A stretch of 64,000 bases of DNA from JTS-AC122 sp050246015 (GTDB taxonomy: Bacteria > Planctomycetota > Phycisphaerae > Phycisphaerales > UBA1924). Positions 1 to 8,149 of the stretch are shown here, piece by piece; position 1 is the first letter of the stretch; each line of letters starts with the position of its first letter. Position numbers and translations under genes: made by a program. The stretch spans positions 1-64,000 of the forward strand of contig JBFWWU010000010.1 of assembly GCA_050246015.1 (NCBI GenBank), given 5' to 3'. Below the pieces are notes generated by a model. The model was not told where the DNA came from. It did not search any database and saw only the letters and a program-made list of their open reading frames with translations.

Positions 1-693
1 GCCCAGCACATGCGCCTCCACCAGCCCGCCCACCGTGTCCTTGTCGATCTTCGCCTGCCGGATGATCTCGCACTGGCGCCCCGTCACCGCTTCATCAGGG
101 CAGTAGGTCTCGCTCGCGTCGCGCAGCGCCTTGAGCCCTCGCCAGTTGTCCTCGCTCACCCGCACCGGTGTCTCCGCATCGCGTATCGACCGCACAAACC
201 CCATCACCTCGATCCCCGGCGACGTCCCCGGCGGATTCCCCGTCACCCCGTCCTCCTTGATGAACCGGAGCAGGCATCGCGCCAGCGCTCCCGCCGCCGT
301 CCGCGCCGCCGTCTCCCGCGCGCTCGCTCGCTCCAGCGTCGCCCGGCAGTCCGTCGTCAGGTACTTCACGCTCCCCGCAAAGTCCGCATGCCCCGGCCTG
401 GGAATATGCACCGGCGGCGTCCTCGCGCCGTCATCCAGGCGCGAATCCTTGTTGCGGATCACAAACGTGATCGGCGAGCCGATCGACACGCCCCGCCGCA
501 CACCCGACATGATCTCGATCGCGTCCGACTCGATGCGCTGCCGCGCCCCGCGACCGTACCCGCCCTGCCGCCGCGACAGTTCCCCGTTGATGAACTCGAC
601 GTCGATCGGCAGCCCCGCCGGCATCCCGGTGATGATCGTCACCAGCCCGGGGCCGTGCGATTCGCCCGCCGTTTGATAGTTGAGCGTCGCCAT
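1..693 (-). CDS. aroC: Chorismate synthase, N-terminal 231 residues (C-terminus off the window)
   Basis: Chorismate synthase converts 5-enolpyruvylshikimate-3-phosphate to chorismate, the last shared step of aromatic biosynthesis, using reduced FMN. Translation from the ATG at 693 gives the family's opening block with GESHG at residues 10-14, followed by the arginine-rich RRQGGYGRG segment and the block ending RPGHADFAGSVKY, all in the usual order. The reading frame is open to base 1, so the C-terminal third lies outside the window. No Shine-Dalgarno is visible; a TAGCCT box lies 6 nt before the ATG, suggesting a leaderless message. The family call is secure; only the missing end limits it. 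Confidence 0.95.
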   Translation of the reverse strand, partial: MATLNYQTAGESHGPGLVTIITGMPAGLPIDVEFINGELSRRQGGYGRGARQRIESDAIEIMSGVRRGVSIGSPITFVIRNKDSRLDDGARTPPVHIPRPGHADFAGSVKYLTTDCRATLERASARETAARTAAGALARCLLRFIKEDGVTGNPPGTSPGIEVMGFVRSIRDAETPVRVSEDNWRGLKALRDASETYCPDEAVTGRQCEIIRQAKIDKDTVGGLVEAHVLG

Positions 694-699
694 GTCAGA

Positions 700-705
700 A
701 GGCTA
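700..705 (-). promoter_or_regulatory. Putative -10 box of a leaderless aroC transcript
   Basis: TAGCCT on the minus strand, 6 nt before the aroC ATG. There is no Shine-Dalgarno between them, so transcription would begin at or next to the start codon. This is one of ten similar cases in the window; the single site alone would be weak. Confidence 0.4.
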
Positions 706-738
706 TGCGCGACGCCCTGCCCGCTTCTCCGCCACGCT

Positions 739-2142
739 TCACTTCAGCCCTCCCGAGATGCCGGGATTCGACTCCCATGGATTGATCCGGGCCACGACCG
801 GGAAATGGTCCGACAGATACCGCTCCCCCTCGCTCCTCCGCACGATCGCCGCAGCCAGCACCCGCGCTCCCGGCGACACAAAGATGTAATCGATCTTCTC
901 GCCCGTCGTCTCACCCTTGAATCCATGAAACGTCCCCACGACCGCTTCATCCGGATGCGCCGCTCTGAACGAATCCACAAACACCGGCCAGCCCCGCTCT
1001 AACTCGGTTCGATCCTCTCCTTTCACGTACCGCACCGCGGTGTTCGCCTCGCCCGCATTGAAATCACCCGTGATGATGACCGGATCATCATGCCCGCGCG
1101 ATCGGATGCGATCGATCAGCAGCCGCACGCTCCGCTCCCGCGACGGCTGCGACTGGTGATCCAGGTGCACGTTGAAGACATAAAACACGCCCGTCCCGCC
1201 GGCATGTCCCCTACGCCCGCGCTCGCAGAACCGCGCCCACGTGCAGATCCGCGTGATCGCGTTCCCCCACGACCGGCTCCCGGGTTGCTCCGGCGTCTCG
1301 GAGAACCAAAACGTTCCCGAGTCCAGCACCTCCAGCCGCGCCGTGTTGTACAAGATCGCCGCGTATTCGCCCTTGGTCGCTCCGTCATCGCGCCCGACGC
1401 CGACGCTCCCGAACTCGGGTCGATCCGCGAGGATCGCCCGCAACTGCGAATCAAGCGCCTCCTGCAACCCCACCACGTCCGGCCGTTGCTCGCCGAGAAA
1501 CCTCGCCACCATCTCGCGCCGCCTCGGCCAGGCGTTCTCGCCGTCCCCCGCGTTGTCATACCGGATGTTGAACGTCATCACCCCGAGCACGCCCGGCTCC
1601 ATCGCCTCTGGGCCCGGGGTCCTCCCCGGCGACGGCGCGCTCCCAGCCCCATACGCCGCGATCCGCTCGACAAACTCCTTCGCCAGATCGTTCGGGATCG
1701 GGATCGACAGGTTGTACTGCGCGATCTTCCACCCGCCCCCCTCGCGAACCAACACGCCCGACCCGCGGCACGGCCCCAGATGCGGCGTCGAGAGTTCCTC
1801 GTCGAACCATGCGGTGTCCCCCGCGCCCGCGTACGTCACGTGCCGATCGTGCGCCGTGAACGCCCACGCCTTGCCCTTGTCAAAGTGCGGCTTCGCGTAC
1901 GCCTTGAACTCGTCGACCGTCCATCGCTCCGTCGCGTCCGTCCCCATGAACACGCCGCCCGGCGCGAAGTGCCCGAAATACCGCCCGAAGTCCGCCCTCG
2001 CCGCGGCGTCGTGCCAATCATCCAGCACGCGATCAACCTCGCTGGGCAACAGTTCGCACACGGTCGCCTGCACTCGTTTGCTTGACGACGCACACCCGCA
2101 CACCAGCACGCAGAATGCAAGCACGACGATCGATCGGATCAT
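739..2142 (-). CDS. Lipoprotein fusing a SnoaL/NTF2-like domain to an endonuclease/exonuclease/phosphatase domain
   Basis: This 467-residue protein begins with a lipoprotein signal whose lipobox ends at Cys17 (VCGC). Residues about 27-165 look like a SnoaL/DUF4440-type NTF2-fold domain (cone-shaped, ligand or small-enzyme fold). From about residue 187 the protein is an endonuclease/exonuclease/phosphatase (EEP) domain, with the expected blocks TFNIRYD, VVGLQEAL, a VHLDH segment, ITGDFNAG, IDYIFVS and the closing LSDHFPVVA. The EEP fold hydrolyses phosphodiesters or phosphomonoesters in a metal-dependent way; this extracytoplasmic branch is often unassigned. Export and lipid anchoring argue against a DNA-repair role. 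TATCAT lies 5 nt before the ATG. It ends 45 nt from aroC and may be co-transcribed with it. The substrate cannot be told from sequence. Confidence 0.8.
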   Translation of the reverse strand: MIRSIVVLAFCVLVCGCASSSKRVQATVCELLPSEVDRVLDDWHDAAARADFGRYFGHFAPGGVFMGTDATERWTVDEFKAYAKPHFDKGKAWAFTAHDRHVTYAGAGDTAWFDEELSTPHLGPCRGSGVLVREGGGWKIAQYNLSIPIPNDLAKEFVERIAAYGAGSAPSPGRTPGPEAMEPGVLGVMTFNIRYDNAGDGENAWPRRREMVARFLGEQRPDVVGLQEALDSQLRAILADRPEFGSVGVGRDDGATKGEYAAILYNTARLEVLDSGTFWFSETPEQPGSRSWGNAITRICTWARFCERGRRGHAGGTGVFYVFNVHLDHQSQPSRERSVRLLIDRIRSRGHDDPVIITGDFNAGEANTAVRYVKGEDRTELERGWPVFVDSFRAAHPDEAVVGTFHGFKGETTGEKIDYIFVSPGARVLAAAIVRRSEGERYLSDHFPVVARINPWESNPGISGGLK

Positions 2143-2441
2143 GCATCATGATAGTGACGCGACTCTGAGCCGCGGTGCGCAAGCACGCGGTCTTGGAAAA
2201 TCATCGGACGTGCGGCCCTCAAGACACATCGCTTGCCGCGATCGTGCTCAGACAAGCCGCGATACGCTCGGGCAACCCGCGTGCGTGTGCAAGTGCAGCA
2301 AGCACGCCACCCGAACGCATTGTGAAGATTGTCGCCTTCGTCAGCGCGGCAACGAGCAACGTCACATCCAAACGACGCGCCGGATTAGAATGGCGTCTGT
2401 CGACTGTATCTCAACCTTCACGATCTCGTCGGAGCCGCGAT
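2143..2441. other. Divergent intergenic region
   Basis: About 300 bases separate two divergent genes. The left end carries the TATCAT box of the lipoprotein gene. A hairpin with a GCAA loop sits at about 2167-2187. TAGAAT at 2386-2391 is a possible -10 box for the rightward gene, about 50 nt before its ATG, but no good -35 is seen. No small gene is supported. Confidence 0.4.
2148..2153 (-). promoter_or_regulatory. Putative -10 box of a leaderless transcript (EEP lipoprotein)
   Basis: TATCAT on the minus strand, 5 nt before the ATG at 2142, with no Shine-Dalgarno. Part of the recurring TANNNT pattern seen at ten genes here. Confidence 0.45.
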
Positions 2442-4217
2442 ATGCCCCCCTACACACTCCCGGCCACTCCAACGCTCAAGCGAGTCCCCAAGAAGACCGC
2501 CATCCTGATCGCCTCCGGCGACCTTCGTGATTCCGCCAACAAGGCCTGCTGGCCCGCTCAGCAGGAACTTGAAAAGGCCGCCGCCGCCGCCTTCGAAAGC
2601 CTCGGCTGGAAACTCCTGCGCGGTCCCATGCCTTCGCTCGCACAAGGCGGATCCGTGGACCACGGCTTCATCGACTCCCAGCGCGCCGGCCGCGACGTCT
2701 TTGCCAACATCCACCCCGATGCGCCCATCGTCGTCGCCGAGGCCGCCTGGCAATACTCCCACCACGTCCTCATCGGCCTCCAGCACCACCGCGGCCCCAT
2801 CCTCATCCTCGCCAACTGGTCAGGCACCTGGCCCGGCCTCGTCGGGGCCCTCAACCTCCGCGGCTCCCTCACCAAGGCCGGCGTCGCGTATTCCCTCCTC
2901 TGGGCCGACGACTTCACCTCTCGCGAGTTCCTCTCCAAACTTCATCAGTGGATTACCAAGGGCCGCATCAAGCACGATACATCGCACGTCGACAAACTCG
3001 ACCCCGACACCCTTCCCAAGAAAGAACGCAAACTCGGCGACTCCCTCGCCGCCGACCTCCGGCGCCGACCCGCCATCATGGGCGTCTTCGACGAAGGCTG
3101 CATGGGGATGTTCAACGCGATCATCCCCGACGACCTCCTCCACGCCGCCGGCGTCTTCAAGGAACGCCTCAGCCAGTCCGCTCTCTTCTACGCCACCTCG
3201 CTGGTCCCCGACGCCGAGGCCGACGCCGTCCGCGCCTGGCTTGACGCCAAGGGCATGAAGTTCCACACCGGTCCGAGCGAAGAGCATGACCTGACGGATC
3301 ACCAGATCCGCCAGCAATGCAAGATGTACATCGCCGCCGCTCGACTCGCCGACGAGTTCGGCTGCGACGCCATCGGCATCCAGTACCAGCAGGGACTCAA
3401 GGATCTGCTCCCCGCCAGCGACCTCGCCGAAGGCCTCCTCAACTGCTCCGACCGCCCGCCCGTCTCCGCCGCGCGTCCCGCTTCCCCGGGCACTGCGGGG
3501 ACGCCCCCGGGCGCCGCCCAGCCCGTCCGTCACGGTCTGCCCATCACCCACTTCAACGAAGTCGATGAATGCGCCGGCCTCGACGGCATCATCACCCACC
3601 GCGTTTGGACCGCCATGGGACTCTCTCCGGATAACACCCTCCACGACCTGCGCTGGGCAGACCCCGATCGCTCAGGCTCCACCAAGGACTACGTCTGGGT
3701 CTTCGAAATCTCCGGCGCTGTCCCCCCTTCGCACCTCGAAGGCGAAGCGGGCGGCTACGCCGGCGCCTCCAGCGAGCGACAGCCCCCCATGTACTTCCGC
3801 CTCGGCGGCGGCACCATCAAAGGCGTCTCAAGACCCGGCGAAGTCGTCTGGTCACGCATCTACGTCAAGTCCGAGCCCGTCTCAAGCGGCAAGTCCGGCG
3901 CCTCACGTCTCCACATGGATATCGGCCGCTGCAATGCCATCTCGCTCCCCCCCGAAGAAACCCAGCGACGATGGAACGCCACCACGCGCCAGTGGCCCAT
4001 CATGCACGCCGTCCTCTACGGCATCACCCGCGACCAGATGATGGCGCGCCACCAGTCCAACCACATCCAGGTCGTCTACGCCCCCGATGCCGCGACGGCT
4101 GACCGTGCCCTCGCCGCCAAAGCCGCCATGGCCAGCGCCATGGGAATCCGCGTCCACCTCTGCGGCGACAACGCCGACGGCGTCCCCCTCCGCGGCGCGC
4201 TCGCCAGGCTCAAATAG
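2442..4217 (+). CDS. L-fucose/L-arabinose isomerase-like protein
   Basis: The start at 2442 was chosen because GGAG lies just upstream (2431) and the protein from here begins with a sensible N-terminus; the frame stays open another 89 codons upstream, but that stretch has low-quality composition. The 591-residue product resembles the fucose/arabinose isomerase superfamily, which interconverts aldoses and ketoses with a bound divalent metal. Visible support is a Rossmann-like N-terminal half (VFDEGCMGM and YQQGLKDL segments), an NEVDECAG segment with acidic candidate ligands, and a C-terminal RHQSNHIQVVY stretch with candidate metal-ligand histidines. Length matches fucose isomerase (about 590). 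No sugar-utilisation neighbours are present, so substrate and activity are open. A metal-binding relative with another role is possible. Confidence 0.55.
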   Translation: MPPYTLPATPTLKRVPKKTAILIASGDLRDSANKACWPAQQELEKAAAAAFESLGWKLLRGPMPSLAQGGSVDHGFIDSQRAGRDVFANIHPDAPIVVAEAAWQYSHHVLIGLQHHRGPILILANWSGTWPGLVGALNLRGSLTKAGVAYSLLWADDFTSREFLSKLHQWITKGRIKHDTSHVDKLDPDTLPKKERKLGDSLAADLRRRPAIMGVFDEGCMGMFNAIIPDDLLHAAGVFKERLSQSALFYATSLVPDAEADAVRAWLDAKGMKFHTGPSEEHDLTDHQIRQQCKMYIAAARLADEFGCDAIGIQYQQGLKDLLPASDLAEGLLNCSDRPPVSAARPASPGTAGTPPGAAQPVRHGLPITHFNEVDECAGLDGIITHRVWTAMGLSPDNTLHDLRWADPDRSGSTKDYVWVFEISGAVPPSHLEGEAGGYAGASSERQPPMYFRLGGGTIKGVSRPGEVVWSRIYVKSEPVSSGKSGASRLHMDIGRCNAISLPPEETQRRWNATTRQWPIMHAVLYGITRDQMMARHQSNHIQVVYAPDAATADRALAAKAAMASAMGIRVHLCGDNADGVPLRGALARLK

Positions 4218-4255
4218 TCCCGCTGGCGTCCGACCCGCTCGACCCCGACGCTCCG

Positions 4256-4687
4256 TCACGCCGCTTCGCGCCGCGGCATCGACCCCGCCGGCTTCATCCG
4301 CGACATGCACTCGCGCATCAACGCCTGACAATCCGATTCAATCTGGTTCGACCAGTTCGGCCCCGCCGCCTCACGCATCACGCTCATCAGGCACGCCCCC
4401 GCGATCTGCATATCCGCTGGACGGATCCCCGCGTCCCCGCACCGCTGCCGCGCGTACTCGAACACCGCGCTGGCCGCATCCAGCCTCCCCAGGTTCTTCA
4501 TCACCATCGCCACGCTCGCCGCGAACTCGCACCTCGCGCGCCGATTCATGCTCGGACGCAGCGACTTCGCCGCCGGGCACGCCTTCGAGAAGTGATCGAA
4601 GAACGACCGGGCGATCTCGTCGAACTTCGGCTCCATCGCCGCGACCAGGCTGCTCAGCCGCTGCACCTGTGACGATTCCAGAGACAT
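4256..4687 (-). CDS. Globin-like protein with cysteine at the proximal-ligand position
   Basis: The start at 4687 is fixed by a strong GGAGG 5 nt upstream; the frame is open further upstream but without a better site. The 143-residue product has the layout of a single-domain bacterial globin: an early FFDHFSKACP segment matching the B-C helix FY..LF..P pattern, then an F-helix region followed by GIRPADMQIAG and MREAAGPNW, matching the typical GV.P.HY..VG and LG..W blocks. In flavohaemoglobin-type globins the proximal haem histidine lies four residues before the first G of that motif; here the residue is Cys83. Thus haem binding is uncertain: it could be thiolate-ligated, or a haem-less sensor globin. 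It lies between convergent and divergent neighbours, alone. The fold assignment is a motif-based inference. Confidence 0.6.
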   Translation of the reverse strand: MSLESSQVQRLSSLVAAMEPKFDEIARSFFDHFSKACPAAKSLRPSMNRRARCEFAASVAMVMKNLGRLDAASAVFEYARQRCGDAGIRPADMQIAGACLMSVMREAAGPNWSNQIESDCQALMRECMSRMKPAGSMPRREAA

Positions 4688-4909
4688 ACCAACCTCCACA
4701 CATGAACCCGCCCCGGCGGCCGCTCGTCCGTCCCGCATGCACTCGATCCCGCTCTGAATCGGCACTTTCCGCGCGTTGGTCGAAGCCGCCCTTCAACTTC
4801 CCGCTCGGTCCCTCGGCATAGGCCCTACACCCTGCCGAGTTCTCAGACCCTCGCGACGCATGTCAACTATCGCGGCCCCCGGGGTGCCGTTCTCTCTCCA
4901 CGTCCCCCT

Positions 4910-4915
4910 TAGAAT
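4910..4915 (+). promoter_or_regulatory. Putative -10 box of a leaderless mutL transcript
   Basis: TAGAAT, 5 nt before the mutL ATG at 4921, with no Shine-Dalgarno. This is the closest match to the -10 consensus among the leaderless candidates in the window. Confidence 0.5.
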
Positions 4916-4920
4916 CGCCG

Positions 4921-6972
4921 ATGCCCGAGCCGTCCGCCGCGAACTCCCCAGGCTTCGTCGCCGCCTCCCCGCGACGCATCCGCACCCTCCCACCCCTCCT
5001 GGTCAACCAGATCGCCGCCGGGGAGGTCGTTGACCGCCCCGCTTCCGTCGTCAAGGAACTCATCGACAACGCCATCGACGCCGGCGCCGCCTCCATCCAC
5101 CTCGAACTCCAGCGCGGGGGCATCGAACTCATCCGCGTCACCGACGACGGCGCGGGCATCCACCCCGACGATCTCCCCCTGGCCCTCGCCCCGCACGCCA
5201 CCAGCAAGATCGTCGCCGCCGAGGATCTGGACCGAATCGCCACCATGGGATTCCGCGGCGAGGCCCTCGCTTCCATCGCTTCCGTCTCCCGCATGTCCAT
5301 CCGCTCTCGCCGCTCCTCCGACCAGGAGAGCGGCGGCGGCGCCACCGAGATCGACGCCGAGGGCGACTCCATCTCCCCGCCCCGCCCCGCCCCGGGCCCC
5401 GTCGGCACCGTCGTCACCGTCCGCAACCTCTTCTTCAACACCCCCGCGCGCCGCAAGTTCCTGCGCACCCCCGCCACCGAGCAGGGTCACGCCCTCGACA
5501 TCGCGCACGAACTCGCCCTCTCCCACCCCCACATCGCCTTCATCATCACCTGCGATTCCAAGCGAGTCCTCGACCTACCCCCCGCCCAGTCTCCCACCCA
5601 GCGCGCCCTCGCCGTCCTCGGTGAAGAACTCGCCGATCAGTTCATCGTGGCCTCCGCCGACGACTTTGACGACGCCCGCGGCGTCTCCCTGTGGGGGCTC
5701 GTCGGCCTCCCCGTCCTCGCACGCGCCACCGCCAAGAGCCAGCACGTCTTCCTCAACGGCCGCCCCATCCGCGACAAGACCATTCAGCACGCCATCCGCG
5801 AGGCCTACCGCGGCCTCATCGAGCCCGGCAAGTACCCCACCGCCCTCATCATGCTCGAAATGGACCCCGGCGCCGTCGATGTCAACGTCCACCCCGCCAA
5901 GACCGAGGTCCGCTTCCGCGACAGTTCACTCGTCCACGGCGTCGTCCTCCGCGCCATCCGCGACGCCCTCCGCTCCGCCGATCTCACTCCCGCCATCTCC
6001 AGCGCCTTCCCTTCCACCGTCCCGTACCGCTCCCTCCCGACCACCCCCGGCAACCGTGCGGGAGGCGGGCCGCCGATCCACCCCGCCCAGCCGTCCCTCG
6101 ACGCCCACCTTGACGCCCCCCGCGGCCTCCACGGCCACGACCCCTCCGCGCCCGATTCGCCCTCTCTTCATCCCGCCGATTTCGCCGACTACTTCCGCCG
6201 TTCCATCCCCGCGCAGACCGGCGGCCGTCTCTCCTACGACGCTCTCCGCGCCGCCATGAACGATCGGGCAGACTCCACCGATTCCGCCTCGCCCCCCCTC
6301 GACCCCCCTTACACCCCGGCTCCACCCACGCCCGCGCCCCACGCGCCGATCCCCGCGGCCCTCCCTTCAGACCGCATCCTCCAGATCCACAACAGTTACG
6401 TCGTCACCCAGGATGAGCACGGCATCCTCATCATCGATCAGCACGCCCTCCACGAACGCGTCATGTTCGAGCAACTCCTCGCTCGCGTCCGCGCCGCCAA
6501 CCTCGAAAGCCAGCGAATGCTCGTCCCCAGCATCGTCAGGCCCCCGCGCCGAATCATGGACCGCCTCGACGAACTCGCTCCTCTCCTCGCTCGCATCGGC
6601 GTCCAACTCGAACCCATCGGCCCCGACTCCCTCGGCGTCCATGCCTTCCCCACCTTCCTCTTCAGCCGCGGCGTCGACCCCGGCGAGTTCACCGCCCAAC
6701 TCCTCGAACGCTTCGATGAAGACGGCTTCGCCCCCGCCTCTCACGACGCCACCCTCCCCGCTCCCGCAGACGAAGCCGTCCTCCACGAAGTCCTCGACAT
6801 GATGGCCTGCAAGGCCGCCATCAAGGCCGGCGACCGCATGAGCGACCTCGAACTCCGCGACCTGCTCCGCCTCCGCGAGGCCGCCGAACGCTCCAGCAAC
6901 TGCCCCCACGGCCGCCCGACCTCCATCCGCCTCACCATCAAGGAACTCGAAAAACGCTTCGGCCGCTCCTGA
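4921..6972 (+). CDS. mutL: DNA mismatch repair protein MutL, endonuclease-type
   Basis: MutL couples mismatch recognition by MutS to strand incision and excision. The N-terminal GHKL ATPase is clear: NQIAAGEVVDRPASVVKEL, DNAIDAG, DDGAGI, the FRGEALASI box and the NLFFNTPARRKF block. A proline-rich linker spans roughly residues 360-480. The C-terminal endonuclease motif DQHALHERVMFE begins at about residue 505 (form DQHA-x2-E-x4-E), with ACKAAIKAGDRM and CPHGRP (about residue 661) completing the metal site. It is therefore expected to nick DNA itself, as in bacteria lacking MutH. Length (683) is normal. The message is probably leaderless (TAGAAT 5 nt before ATG). No mutS is in the window. Confidence 0.96.
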   Translation: MPEPSAANSPGFVAASPRRIRTLPPLLVNQIAAGEVVDRPASVVKELIDNAIDAGAASIHLELQRGGIELIRVTDDGAGIHPDDLPLALAPHATSKIVAAEDLDRIATMGFRGEALASIASVSRMSIRSRRSSDQESGGGATEIDAEGDSISPPRPAPGPVGTVVTVRNLFFNTPARRKFLRTPATEQGHALDIAHELALSHPHIAFIITCDSKRVLDLPPAQSPTQRALAVLGEELADQFIVASADDFDDARGVSLWGLVGLPVLARATAKSQHVFLNGRPIRDKTIQHAIREAYRGLIEPGKYPTALIMLEMDPGAVDVNVHPAKTEVRFRDSSLVHGVVLRAIRDALRSADLTPAISSAFPSTVPYRSLPTTPGNRAGGGPPIHPAQPSLDAHLDAPRGLHGHDPSAPDSPSLHPADFADYFRRSIPAQTGGRLSYDALRAAMNDRADSTDSASPPLDPPYTPAPPTPAPHAPIPAALPSDRILQIHNSYVVTQDEHGILIIDQHALHERVMFEQLLARVRAANLESQRMLVPSIVRPPRRIMDRLDELAPLLARIGVQLEPIGPDSLGVHAFPTFLFSRGVDPGEFTAQLLERFDEDGFAPASHDATLPAPADEAVLHEVLDMMACKAAIKAGDRMSDLELRDLLRLREAAERSSNCPHGRPTSIRLTIKELEKRFGRS

Positions 6973-7114
6973 GTTCCTCCCTCATCCCAGTGCCTCGGCC
7001 CCGGGAATCTCGGTGCATCCATCACCCTCGGCGCCGGCGCTCTTGACGAATCTCGCCTTTTCCATTACAACCATGCCGCCTGCACATCTCGCACCCGCGT
7101 GAAAGGGGGCCTCC

Positions 7115-7972
7115 ATGTCTCGAATCCTGCTTGCCGCCTGCCTGGCGTTGGTTCCCTTCCTTACCGGCTGCCTCGGGTCCACCGTCTTGCTCCGCGAATC
7201 CGACACCCCCGACGCCGTCGCGCCCGAACAGGCCCGCGCCGCCCGCGTCGGGCGATTCTCGCCAGGTCCCAGCGGCATGGTCCCCAATCGCTTCGACGCC
7301 GAATGCGAGCGTTTCAGCGCCATCGCCGTTCAACAGGAGACCGACGTCTGGTGCTGGGCCGCCTGCGCTCAGATGATCCACAAGTACTACGGGCGTGACG
7401 TCCCGCAAGCCGAGATCGCCGAAAAGATCCACAAACGCAACGCCGACGGCAGCGTCAACGTCCAATCCGCCGGCCTCGACGAGATCGTCGTCGCTCTCAA
7501 CTTCGATCTCAAGGAGCGATGGGACCAGTACCAGGCCCAGCGGCTCGAAAACATCGGCGCCGGCAAGGGCGGCTCCGTCCGCACCGACCTCGCCTCGTAC
7601 ATCAACTCATACATCGATCAGTACGCCATCAACAGCGACGACTTGGTCAGCGAACTCCAATCCAATACCCCACTCGTCATCGGGCTCAGCGCCTCCGATA
7701 CATCCCTCGGACACGCCTGCGTCGTCACCGGCGCCACCTACGGCATCGTTACCCCCTCCCTCTTCGACCAGTGGGTCCAGAAATCCCAGTCCGTCTTCGG
7801 CCGCTATCCAAAGGCTTACTGCCTCGACGAGATCCACTACGTCGATCCCTGGGACGGCCAGCACAAATCCCTCTCCGGCTCGGAGTTCAAGCAGCGCGTC
7901 GATTTCATGGTCAGCAAGCGACAGGCCCGCGACATCCTCGAACAGCGACTCAAGGCCATTCAGTTCCACTGA
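7115..7972 (+). CDS. Papain-like cysteine peptidase lipoprotein (C70/C39-like)
   Basis: A purine-rich AAAGGGGG upstream supports the ATG at 7115. The 285-residue protein starts with a lipoprotein signal, lipobox LTGC at Cys19. The mature part has QQETDVWCWAAC (residues 73-84), the hallmark of papain-fold peptidases of the C70 (AvrRpt2-like) type: Gln of the oxyanion hole and catalytic Cys80. The matching histidine is His200 in SLGHACVVTG, and YVDPWDG at about residues 242-248 supplies the usual Asp/Asn region. Clan CA peptidases cleave peptide bonds by a Cys-His pair. It is likely anchored outside the cytoplasmic membrane; its substrate is unknown. It ends 3 nt from a convergent small gene. 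Confidence 0.8.
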   Translation: MSRILLAACLALVPFLTGCLGSTVLLRESDTPDAVAPEQARAARVGRFSPGPSGMVPNRFDAECERFSAIAVQQETDVWCWAACAQMIHKYYGRDVPQAEIAEKIHKRNADGSVNVQSAGLDEIVVALNFDLKERWDQYQAQRLENIGAGKGGSVRTDLASYINSYIDQYAINSDDLVSELQSNTPLVIGLSASDTSLGHACVVTGATYGIVTPSLFDQWVQKSQSVFGRYPKAYCLDEIHYVDPWDGQHKSLSGSEFKQRVDFMVSKRQARDILEQRLKAIQFH

Positions 7973-7975
7973 CCG

Positions 7976-8125
7976 TCAAGGCTGCGTGTGGGTGGTCCCG
8001 CTCCCCGCCCTGTCCGGCGGCGGCTGCGTCCCCCCGCCGCCGTATCCCTTGCACCCCGCCATCCCCGCGATCACCCCCAGCACCCCGACGCACGCCAACA
8101 CCCGAATCACTCGACAGATGTTCAT
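7976..8125 (-). CDS. Very small lipoprotein (49 residues)
   Basis: A short ORF reading MNICRVIRVLACVGVL at the start, then a lipobox ending AGMAGC, then a Gly/Pro/Thr-rich tail of about 24 residues. AAGGGG lies 6 nt before the ATG at 8125; an in-frame ATG at 8131 is too close to that site. The stop is 3 nt from the stop of the convergent peptidase gene. It follows the 8150-9100 gene by 24 nt and may be co-transcribed with it. Small lipoproteins of this kind are common in planctomycete-type genomes but no function can be assigned. Confidence 0.6.
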   Translation of the reverse strand: MNICRVIRVLACVGVLGVIAGMAGCKGYGGGGTQPPPDRAGSGTTHTQP

Positions 8126-8149
8126 TCGCATCCCCTTGTTCCGAGCCGC

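Noticed and set aside
2160..2200. Possible fourth copy of the dispersed element (CTGAGCCG followed by a GCAA hairpin)
   Set aside because: The hairpin with one bulged base is at the right place, but the sequence on both sides does not match the other copies, so chance cannot be excluded.
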